5,256 bases of DNA from Hyphomicrobium_A sp964622715 (GTDB lineage: Bacteria; Pseudomonadota; Alphaproteobacteria; Rhizobiales; Hyphomicrobiaceae), in contig CAZURR010000124.1 of NCBI GenBank assembly GCA_964622715.1, forward strand, positions 1 through 5,256, read 5' to 3'. Positions 1 to 5,185 of the stretch are shown one piece after another. Positions within the stretch are counted from its first letter, which is position 1. Each line of letters opens with the position of its first letter. The notes beneath the pieces were generated by a model. The model worked only from the letters and a program-made list of their open reading frames with translations. It had not been told where the DNA came from and did no database searches. The position numbers and the translations under genes are program-made.

Positions 1-598
1 TCTTGCGCAACTTGCAAATGAAGACGTCGATGATCTTGAGCTCGGGCTCGTCCATACCGCCATAGAGATGGTTGAGAAACATCTCCTTGGTGAGCGTGGT
101 GCCTTTGCGCAGCGAGAGGAGCTCGAGCATCTGGTATTCCTTACCGGTCAGATGCACGCGCTGGCCATTAACGTCGACGGTCTTAGTGTCAAGGTTGACC
201 CGCAGACTACCGGTCTCGATGATCGACTGCGCGTGGCCTTTGGAGCGGCGAATGATGGCTTGGATGCGAGCCACCAGCTCGTCCTTATGGAATGGCTTGG
301 TCATGTAATCGTCGGCGCCAAAACCCAGGCCGCGGACCTTGTCCTCAATGCCGGCAAGCCCCGAAAGGATAAGAATGGGGGTCGAGACTTTCGCGATCCT
401 TAAAGTCTTCAGTACCTCGTAGCCACTCATGTCGGGCAAGTTGAGGTCGAGCAAAATGATATCGTAATCGTAGAGTTTACCGAGATCCGCGCCCTCCTCA
501 CCGAGGTCCGTGGTGTAAACGTTAAAACCTTCGGACTGGAGCATGAGTTCAATGCTCTGCGCTGTTGCGCTATCGTCCTCGATCAAAAGAACTCTCAT
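1..598 (-). CDS. ctrA: Cell-cycle master response regulator CtrA (C-terminus cut by window edge)
   Basis: CtrA is an OmpR-family response regulator that, when phosphorylated through the CckA-ChpT relay in alphaproteobacteria, binds TTAA-N7-TTAA boxes to control cell division, motility and, in some species, replication initiation. The visible 199 residues begin MRVLLIEDDSATAQ. The receiver domain covers about residues 1-117, with acidic residues E7, D8 and D9, the phospho-acceptor D51 in LLDLNLPDMSG, T/S79 in ILILSG and K101 in MTKPFHKDEL. The linker RRSKGHAQ is followed by the winged-helix domain from about residue 125, with LTGKEYQMLELLSLRKG and IIDVFICKLRK. This closely matches Caulobacter CtrA as I remember it. 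That protein has about 231 residues, so some 30-35 residues are missing beyond the window. The ATG at 598 is supported by an AGAGGA ribosome site at 610-605, six bases upstream. The gene is divergent from fliJ across a long regulatory gap. Confidence 0.97.
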   Translation of the reverse strand, partial: MRVLLIEDDSATAQSIELMLQSEGFNVYTTDLGEEGADLGKLYDYDIILLDLNLPDMSGYEVLKTLRIAKVSTPILILSGLAGIEDKVRGLGFGADDYMTKPFHKDELVARIQAIIRRSKGHAQSIIETGSLRVNLDTKTVDVNGQRVHLTGKEYQMLELLSLRKGTTLTKEMFLNHLYGGMDEPELKIIDVFICKLRK

Positions 599-678
599 GA
601 TCGTTCCTCTTGCGTACGGCCCGCGGCGCGTTCAATAAGCCGAAGAGATTGCCCGCATTCTCTCATGGCTAAGTGTTC

Positions 679-719
679 GTTATGAAAGTACTCGTCAGAA
701 GTTAACAAACCCTAATTAA
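679..719 (-). promoter_or_regulatory. Candidate ctrA promoter overlapping CtrA-type TTAA half-sites
   Basis: Read on the minus strand, TTGTTA (708-703) and CATAAC (684-679) are separated by 18 bases, a plausible sigma-70 pair that would give a leader of roughly 70 bases before the ctrA ATG. The -35-like element overlaps TTAAC (705-701), and a second TTAA lies at 719-716. CtrA-activated promoters usually carry TTAA-N7-TTAAC over the -35 region. Here the spacer is 10 rather than 7, so this is at best a degenerate site or a pair of half-sites. Autoregulation of ctrA is well established in Caulobacter. Applying it here is inference. Confidence 0.35.
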
Positions 720-1006
720 GTCTTGCCGACCGCCCCAACGCGGACACTTGGGCGATCTTCATTCCCCTTTGAGATCTGTTCACACGCGCATACACAAATT
801 CAGAGGAAACACTCGCCACAGGCATAAACACAGCGTTCGCGGCGATCAGACCGCGCCAACCCAACTGAAAATTTGCTTGTATGCCCTCGAACACCGCGAG
901 CTATCTCGGCAACGGCCCCTGCTCCGCTGCCGAACTGGCAGTCCGAGCGATGCAGGATGCGCCGGTCAAGCCCAAAGCGCTTACGAATCAAGAGGTAACA
1001 GAATTC

Positions 1007-1041
1007 GCCAACGGGCCCTAGGGGCGCAGTGGCTTTTTTTT
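1007..1041 (+). terminator. Possible intrinsic terminator (hairpin followed by T8)
   Basis: GCCA (1007-1010) can pair with TGGC (1030-1033). Inside it, GCCC (1015-1018) can pair with GGGC (1022-1025) around a three-base loop, with an unpaired stretch on each side between the two helices. The outer helix runs directly into eight T (1034-1041). The layout is that of a plus-strand rho-independent terminator, although the stem is interrupted. No annotated plus-strand gene ends here, so a real terminator would imply a short non-coding transcript starting somewhere in the ctrA-fliJ gap. It could also be a chance run of T. Confidence 0.35.
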
Positions 1042-1281
1042 CGCCAGATCGTCACTATTTTGACGAGAACAATCTTCGCGTTGCTTTACCGCAACTTAAT
1101 GGATGTATGTCAGATTTGGTGCGAAGAACGCGGGAGGGCTTGGCGACCCTCTCAACGACGCCTTCGCGACGCCGGCGCTGAGCGGAGGCAGGGCAGGCTC
1201 GGAAAGGCGTCCGAGGCAGGCCTGGCACGGCTCTTATTAGGTGCGCCAGAGGCAACTTGAGTGAGTACGGGGTTTCAAATC

Positions 1282-1662
1282 ATGAAGTCACGCGAGGCGG
1301 CGGTCAGACTAAAGCGCTTTGAAGCAGACGAGAAAGCGCGAAAAGTAGCCGAACTTGAGCACATAATCCGCGAGTTTCAGGGCATGGCAAGTGACCTGGA
1401 CCGGCAGGTCAAGGCCGAAGAGGAGCGTACGGGGGTTAAGGATCCCGCCCATTTCGCCTACTCGACCTTCGCCAGATCCGCGAGCCAGCGCCGCAATAAC
1501 CTTAGCACCTCTGTCGCTGGTTTGATGTCCAAGCTTGAGGCGGCCCAGCGCGAGCGCGATGACGCGTTTGAGCAGTTGACCCGTGCCGATGCGCCTGCAA
1601 CGCACGAGGAGCGGCGCATTCGTCGCCGTGCGGAGCGCTCGCCCGGCGCTATCTTGCGATAG
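1282..1662 (+). CDS. fliJ: Flagellar export protein FliJ
   Basis: FliJ is a small coiled-coil protein of the flagellar type III export apparatus. It sits in the FliI ATPase ring, contacts the FlhA gate and helps handle export chaperones. The predicted product is 126 residues, near the usual FliJ size. It begins MKSREAAVRLKRFEADEKARK and is highly charged and almost wholly helical. The stretch KDPAHFAYSTFARSASQRRNNL resembles that of Rhizobiales FliJ proteins. The start at 1282 is chosen because the family begins with MKSR. An in-frame GTG at 1261 would add seven residues (MSTGFQI), and the stretch ACGGGG at 1267-1272 is a possible ribosome site for the ATG. The Arg-rich tail (RRIRRRAERS) differs from the acidic tails I associate with relatives. 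Its partner fliI is not in the window, which is unusual since the two are often adjacent. Neighbouring ctrA and sciP fit CtrA control of flagellar genes. Confidence 0.82.
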   Translation: MKSREAAVRLKRFEADEKARKVAELEHIIREFQGMASDLDRQVKAEEERTGVKDPAHFAYSTFARSASQRRNNLSTSVAGLMSKLEAAQRERDDAFEQLTRADAPATHEERRIRRRAERSPGAILR

Positions 1663-1672
1663 GCACGCCAAT

Positions 1673-1695
1673 GGCCCGCGGTTTACGCGCGGGCC
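1673..1695 (+). terminator. GC-rich hairpin downstream of fliJ, possible terminator
   Basis: GGCCCGCG (1673-1680) and CGCGGGCC (1688-1695) form a perfect 8-bp stem with a seven-base loop, starting 11 bases after the fliJ stop. The following bases (CATATTCTTG) are only mildly T-rich, so this is not a textbook intrinsic terminator. Its position suggests it ends or stabilises the fliJ transcript and separates it from the lipoprotein gene. Confidence 0.45.
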
Positions 1696-1854
1696 CATAT
1701 TCTTGCCAATTGTGCTCGCCCCAATTCTGCCCTGTACGACGTCCTTGTGTTCGTTTCCTTTGCATGGCAACGAACTGCGTGATGCTTGGCGCTGCCTAGA
1801 GTTGTGCCAGCACACTTCCGCGCAAGTTATGGCCACTGAGCTCTAACTCGAACA

Positions 1855-2409
1855 ATGACAATGCTGCGAGCGGGCCTCATCAGTTCCAGCGTCGGCACCA
1901 CGGTTTGCCTGTTTTTGGCTGGATGTTCGGGCGCGGGCCTTCCCGATCTGGCCCCGGAGGGTACAGGATCGCTGAAGGAGGCCCCTATCGTCGGGGCGCC
2001 GACGGACATTTATGCCCGTGTGGCGCGTGGCGCCTTGGCCTGTTGGTTCGGAAAGGCCGGTCCACTCAAGGCAGATTACGTCTACCACGCCAGCGCCGAG
2101 CCCCCCGCCAAAGGCGGAAAAGCGAAAATCGTCATTCACGACCGCGCCACCAACACGAAAGACACGCGGGGCCTGCGCGCCTTTCGCATCTCGATCGTGC
2201 CGGACGGTGAGTCCTCAAAGATTGCCATCGAGAATCTGAAGATGCCCCAACCGCTCAGCACGACGATGGAGAATGATGTGCATCGCTGGGCACGGGGGGA
2301 TATCGGCTGCGTTGATGCCAATGGGGGATGGGCGCCCAAGTCGCCTAAGGCACCGAAGACGAAGAAAAAACGGCCAAACGACAAAAAGGGCGGCGACCGC
2401 GCCACCTGA
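1855..2409 (+). CDS. Uncharacterised lipoprotein with Lys-rich C-terminal tail
   Basis: I do not recognise a named family, though the core resembles hypothetical proteins I associate with Rhizobiales. The 184-residue product opens with a short charged start, a hydrophobic stretch and a lipobox L21-A22-G23-C24, so signal peptidase II cleavage and lipidation at C24 are predicted. Ser at +2 favours sorting to the outer membrane. The core, about residues 48-152, includes DIYARVARGALACWFG, KADYVYHA, KAKIVIHDR, FRISIVPDG and HRWARGDIGC. C63 and C152 could form a disulfide in the periplasm. Residues 162-181 form a strongly basic tail rich in Lys and Pro. The start is the ATG at 1855 or the ATG at 1861, and neither has a clear ribosome site. 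The gene lies between fliJ and the convergent sciP. A role in motility or the envelope can be guessed from position but nothing in the sequence shows it. Confidence 0.75.
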   Translation: MTMLRAGLISSSVGTTVCLFLAGCSGAGLPDLAPEGTGSLKEAPIVGAPTDIYARVARGALACWFGKAGPLKADYVYHASAEPPAKGGKAKIVIHDRATNTKDTRGLRAFRISIVPDGESSKIAIENLKMPQPLSTTMENDVHRWARGDIGCVDANGGWAPKSPKAPKTKKKRPNDKKGGDRAT

Positions 2410-2414
2410 CATAG

Positions 2415-2430
2415 GCGCGTGCCGGCGCGC
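2415..2430. terminator. Small GC hairpin between convergent genes
   Basis: GCGCG (2415-2419) pairs with CGCGC (2426-2430), with a further T-G pair and a four-base loop. It begins five bases after the lipoprotein stop codon, in the 94-base gap between two convergent genes. No T tract follows on either strand, so it may help rho-dependent ending or simply protect the 3' end. It is weak evidence for a terminator. Confidence 0.3.
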
Positions 2431-2503
2431 AATAAACCGCGTTCGCTACAGACCCACGCCGAGATCCAAAGGGCCCAAGGCACTCAAGCGAATGCTATCG
2501 TGA

Positions 2504-2791
2504 TCAGTCCCGATATTCTTGAATACGTGTGGCGCGCAGCCCTGCCAGCCCATGCTTGTCGATCGAGCGCTGCCAGGACAGAAATTCGTCGACAGTCAAT
2601 TTATAGCGCTCACAGGCTTCTTCTATGCTGAGCAGGCCGCCGCGAACGGCAGCAACGACCTCCGCCTTTCGGCGGATAACCCAACGCTTCGTCTCTCGGG
2701 GAGGAAGATCGGCAATTGTCAGCGGGCTCCCATCGGGCCCGATAACATAGCGCACGCGAGCTCTCATCTGTTGTTCGGTCATGATACTCAT
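2504..2791 (-). CDS. sciP: CtrA inhibitor SciP (DUF1153 family)
   Basis: SciP is a small helix-turn-helix-like protein that binds CtrA and prevents it from activating transcription. In Caulobacter it accumulates in G1 swarmer cells and restrains CtrA-driven genes. The product has the family signature almost unchanged: RYVIGPDGSPLTIADLPP at about residues 14-31, then TKRWVIRRKAEVVAAVRGG (34-52), then LLSIEEACERYKLTVDEF (53-70), then LSWQ and GLAGLRATRIQEYR near the end. The helical, HTH-type core is about residues 40-75. Length is 95 residues from the ATG at 2791 or 92 from the ATG at 2782. The shorter form (MTEQQMRARV) agrees better with relatives I remember, and neither start has a strong ribosome site. 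It is transcribed toward the lipoprotein gene and has a near-consensus CtrA box upstream. Confidence 0.95.
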   Translation of the reverse strand: MSIMTEQQMRARVRYVIGPDGSPLTIADLPPRETKRWVIRRKAEVVAAVRGGLLSIEEACERYKLTVDEFLSWQRSIDKHGLAGLRATRIQEYRD

Positions 2792-2832
2792 TACACACTC
2801 GGTGACCAGCCATCAGTGATAAGGCAACACGA

Positions 2833-2847
2833 TTAAGAACCACCTAA
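2833..2847 (-). promoter_or_regulatory. Near-consensus CtrA box upstream of sciP
   Basis: The plus strand reads TTAA (2833-2836), seven bases, CTAA (2844-2847). On the minus strand this is TTAG-N7-TTAA. It matches the CtrA consensus TTAA-N7-TTAA at seven of eight positions with exact spacing, and its near edge is about 40 bases upstream of the outer sciP start. A possible -10 element, TATCAC, lies at 2821-2816 on the minus strand. CtrA-dependent expression of sciP is known in Caulobacter, which makes the site credible, but it is not proven here. Confidence 0.6.
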
Positions 2848-2931
2848 GCTATTGAGTAAACGTAGCATAAATCGGTGTATCGGGCGCCCCGTCGGCTTTG
2901 GTAACGTTTACTTTGGAAAGCTTAACGGGTC

Positions 2932-3000
2932 CCTGAGCGGCCGCCTCGCCAAATAGACCCCATCGCTCGCACAGATGACTTGCGCTATTGGCCGCTCAGG
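2932..3000. repeat. 11-bp perfect inverted repeat in the sciP-mnmA gap
   Basis: CCTGAGCGGCC (2932-2942) is exactly complementary to GGCCGCTCAGG (2990-3000). The 47 bases between the arms hold only a weak inner hairpin. The gap it sits in (2792-3115) has no credible gene. In RNA the arms could form a long-range stem in the mnmA leader or in an upstream transcript. It is not followed by a T tract, and no transposase remnant is visible nearby. Confidence 0.55.
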
Positions 3001-3009
3001 CCCTAATTT
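2980..3009 (+). promoter_or_regulatory. Weak candidate promoter for mnmA
   Basis: TTGCGC (2980-2985) and TAATTT (3004-3009) are 18 bases apart, a loose sigma-70 match roughly 100 bases upstream of the mnmA start. The right arm of the inverted repeat lies within the spacer. No better promoter is seen in the 2848-3115 stretch, but the match is poor enough to be chance. Confidence 0.22.
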
Positions 3010-3115
3010 CGCGCCGGAAACGGGCTTGGCCGTTGGCGCCCCCCAGTAGTGCCGACGATAAAACGCGGACCTCTGGGATCGCCAGGCCAATCTTAACACA
3101 TTGACGTAGGGCAAC

Positions 3116-4333
3116 GTGACGACGATTTCGATCGCAAACCTATCATTAACCAAAGCGACCGACCGCTCGACGGCGGGTCCAGTTCGCGTCGTGGTTGCAA
3201 TGTCCGGCGGCGTCGATTCTTCCGTTGTCGCAGCGCTTATGCAGCGCGCCGGCCACGACGTTATCGGGATCACTCTGCAGCTGTACGACCACGGGCAAGC
3301 TACGGGCCGCAAGGGTAGCTGCTGCGCCGGCCAAGACGTCCACGATGCACGCCGCGTTGCGCAGACACTCGACATTCCGCACTACGTGCTCGACTACGAA
3401 AGCCGTTTCGCCGAGGCCGTGATAGACACATTCGCGGAAAGCTACGTAGCCGGAGAGACGCCCATTCCTTGCGTCACGTGCAATCAGCAGATCAAGTTCC
3501 GTGACCTGCTGGAAACGGCACGCGAGCTCGGTGCCGACGTGCTGGCCACGGGTCATTATATCCAGCGCCGTGATGGACCGGGCGGACCGGAGTTGTTGCG
3601 TGCCGCAGACGCTGGACGCGACCAGAGCTATTTCCTGTTTGCCACTACCCGCGAGCAGTTACGCCACCTGTGGTTCCCGCTGGGCGGGCTGCCCAAGGCG
3701 CAAGTGCGCGAACTCGCCCGCGAGCTAGGCCTTTCGGTTGCCGAGAAGGCCGACAGCCAGGACATCTGCTTTGTGCCGACCGGACGCTACACCGGGGTCA
3801 TCGAGCGGCTGAAGCCCGGCGCAATGAAGCCCGGCAACATTGTGCACGTTGATGGCCGGCGCCTAGGCTTTCACAATGGCATCATCAACTACACGATCGG
3901 GCAGCGCCGGGGCCTCAAGATCGCCGGGCCCCATCCGCTCTACGTCGTTCGGCTCGATGCGCAGCACAATGAGGTTGTGGTGGGACCACGTGAGTCCTTG
4001 CGGACCACGGATCTAATCCTTAATAAGACCAACTGGCTTGGCGATGAGCCATTGCCAGTTGCCGCGACTGATGGGCTTTCTATCTTCGCGCGCATCCGCT
4101 CCTCGCAGCCCCCGCAGCCGGCCACCCTATTTGTGGACGGCGACGGGATGATCAGAGTTGTGCTGAGCAACGGCGAAGACGGGGTGGCGACAGGACAAGT
4201 CTGCGTGTTTTATGCAGACGGCAATGACCAGGCTCGCATCCTAGGTGGTGGATTTATCGCGCGCACACTCGGTGGCGACAATGGGGGTGCCGGACACGTG
4301 AGCGAGACGTTGGGAGAAGCTCAGGGTTGCTGA
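3116..4333 (+). CDS. mnmA: tRNA-specific 2-thiouridylase MnmA
   Basis: MnmA activates U34 of tRNA-Lys, -Glu and -Gln with ATP and replaces its 2-oxygen with sulfur delivered by a relay from cysteine desulfurase, giving s2U34 in the cytoplasm. The 405-residue product has the PP-loop SGGVDSS at residues 30-36, TLQLYDHG at 53-60, GSCCAGQDVHDARRVA at 67-82, the PCVTCNQQIKF segment with C119 and C122, ATGHY near 144-148, DQSYFL near 169-174, DSQDICF with C218 and IGQRRGL at 261-267. C122 and C218 correspond to the catalytic cysteine pair (C102 and C199 in E. coli). A C-terminal beta-barrel region follows to about residue 380. Length is slightly above the E. coli enzyme because of N- and C-terminal extensions. 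The GTG at 3116, with TAGGG at 3107-3111, is the only plausible start because an in-frame stop lies at 3107. pmtA follows 61 bases downstream with no terminator, so co-transcription is possible. Confidence 0.97.
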   Translation: MTTISIANLSLTKATDRSTAGPVRVVVAMSGGVDSSVVAALMQRAGHDVIGITLQLYDHGQATGRKGSCCAGQDVHDARRVAQTLDIPHYVLDYESRFAEAVIDTFAESYVAGETPIPCVTCNQQIKFRDLLETARELGADVLATGHYIQRRDGPGGPELLRAADAGRDQSYFLFATTREQLRHLWFPLGGLPKAQVRELARELGLSVAEKADSQDICFVPTGRYTGVIERLKPGAMKPGNIVHVDGRRLGFHNGIINYTIGQRRGLKIAGPHPLYVVRLDAQHNEVVVGPRESLRTTDLILNKTNWLGDEPLPVAATDGLSIFARIRSSQPPQPATLFVDGDGMIRVVLSNGEDGVATGQVCVFYADGNDQARILGGGFIARTLGGDNGGAGHVSETLGEAQGC

Positions 4334-4394
4334 GCGATGCCTAGAGTAAAAAATAAGAAGACCACGGTCGCGTCGAAATAGGAGCGAATACCCA

Positions 4395-5129
4395 ATGAAA
4401 TCGATGCAGCGTACCGAGTTCCGGCGGCAGCAGGCGCCGCTGGAGAAATCGCACGGCCGCATTGTCGGCATTGGCCGAATTGACGAGGTTGCGGTTCGGG
4501 ACGCTTACCGCCGCTGGGCGCCTGTCTACGACTACACGTTCGGCCGCATTGCTGAGCAAGGGCGCCACAGTGCGGTGGAGGTGATCAACAATGCACCCCG
4601 AGGACGGGTGCTGGAGGTTGGCGTCGGAACGGGACTGTCGCTCCCCGACTACGCGCGTCATCTGGAAATTGTCGGCATCGATCTTTCGCCAGAGATGCTG
4701 GAGAAGGCACGCGAGCGCGTCGATTCAGAAGGGCTTAAAAACGTGACTGGCCTACATGAGATGGATGCGGCCGACCTGAGGTTCCCAAAAAATTCCTTTG
4801 ATACTGTCGTTGCTATGTTTGTGATGACAGTGGTACCCGACCCTGAGCGCGTGATGCGCGAACTTGCGCGTGTGACCAAGCATGGCGGAGAGGTATTGCT
4901 CATCAATCATTTCAGCCAACGCCATGGCATGCGCGGGTGGGTCGAACGGCGCATGGCACCTTTCGCCGAACATATTGGATGGCGTCCGGTCTTTGACCTG
5001 TCACGGGTGATGGTGAGCGAAAGCCTTGAGCTCGTTGAGCGCAAGTCGCTAAGTCCGTTTGGCCTATTCACGATGTTGCGCTTCACCAAGAAGCATGATG
5101 CATCCCGCCAGGTGCAGGCCGCCGAGTGA
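4395..5129 (+). CDS. pmtA: Phosphatidylethanolamine N-methyltransferase, Rhodobacter-type PmtA
   Basis: PmtA methylates phosphatidylethanolamine, up to three times with S-adenosylmethionine, to make phosphatidylcholine at the inner face of the cytoplasmic membrane. The 244-residue product is a class I methyltransferase. AYRRWAPVYDYTFG (37-50) precedes the SAM motif VLEVGVGTGLSLP (72-84). GIDLSPEML (94-102) is the acidic second strand, DAADLRFP and SFDTVVAMFVMTVVPDP follow, and INHFS with WVERRMAPFAEHIGWRP lies at about 170-198. These features fit the Rhodobacter/UbiE-like PmtA group rather than the Sinorhizobium type. About 30 residues precede the usual start of the fold, which is longer than typical members. 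The ATG at 4395 has a good AGGAG at 4380-4384. An ATG at 4404 is an alternative. A related UbiE-like methyltransferase is the main competing call. The gene follows mnmA by 61 bases and may share its transcript. Confidence 0.85.
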   Translation: MKSMQRTEFRRQQAPLEKSHGRIVGIGRIDEVAVRDAYRRWAPVYDYTFGRIAEQGRHSAVEVINNAPRGRVLEVGVGTGLSLPDYARHLEIVGIDLSPEMLEKARERVDSEGLKNVTGLHEMDAADLRFPKNSFDTVVAMFVMTVVPDPERVMRELARVTKHGGEVLLINHFSQRHGMRGWVERRMAPFAEHIGWRPVFDLSRVMVSESLELVERKSLSPFGLFTMLRFTKKHDASRQVQAAE

Positions 5130-5145
5130 GCCCAAGCCTGCGTTC

Positions 5146-5175
5146 TTGACAGCGTCCGATCGTGCTCCTTATAGA
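5146..5175 (+). promoter_or_regulatory. Strong sigma-70 promoter for the tRNA gene
   Basis: A perfect -35 box TTGACA (5146-5151) and a -10 box TATAGA (5170-5175) are separated by 18 bases. Transcription would start around 5182, only a few bases before the tRNA 5' end at 5186. The match and the position make this a confident promoter, independent of pmtA. Confidence 0.75.
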
Positions 5176-5185
5176 CGCCATTCGT

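Larger units (their letters stand above)
599..1281. other. Long divergent intergenic region between ctrA and fliJ
   Basis: I see no convincing protein gene here. An open frame runs from a TTG at 748 to a stop at 1260, but its product is unusually rich in Arg, Cys, His and Trp, has no recognisable motif and has no clear ribosome site. Items that can be seen are the candidate ctrA promoter near 679-719, one GANTC motif (GAATC at 985-989) that would be a CcrM methylation site, a hairpin plus T8 tract at 1007-1041, a TTAA at 1096-1099, and a perfect 6-bp hairpin (CTCGGA 1198-1203, TCCGAG 1210-1215) in the presumed fliJ leader. A single GANTC in this length is no more than chance would give. In Caulobacter, GANTC methylation tunes a ctrA promoter, so the site is worth noting but unproven. 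Confidence 0.6.

Noticed and set aside
68..403. 111-residue plus-strand open frame at the left edge
   Set aside because: It is the antisense of ctrA, whose minus-strand product is unmistakable.
748..1260. 170-residue open frame (TTG start) in the ctrA-fliJ gap
   Set aside because: The product is rich in Arg, Cys, His and Trp, shows no domain or signal, has no clear ribosome site, and spans a candidate terminator. It looks like open non-coding GC-rich DNA.
1309..1836. 175-residue minus-strand open frame over fliJ
   Set aside because: It lies opposite fliJ and extends into a gap. Its product is not protein-like, while the plus-strand frame gives a recognisable FliJ.
2136..2483. 115-residue minus-strand open frame over the lipoprotein gene
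   Set aside because: The plus-strand frame has a clear lipobox and sensible composition, so this is a shadow frame.
2932..3000. Inverted repeat as the end of an insertion sequence or a mini-transposon
   Set aside because: No flanking direct duplication or transposase fragment is visible, and the arms are only 69 bases apart end to end.
2908..3375. 155-residue minus-strand open frame across the mnmA leader and N-terminus
   Set aside because: It overlaps the conserved PP-loop coding region of mnmA and has no recognisable motif.
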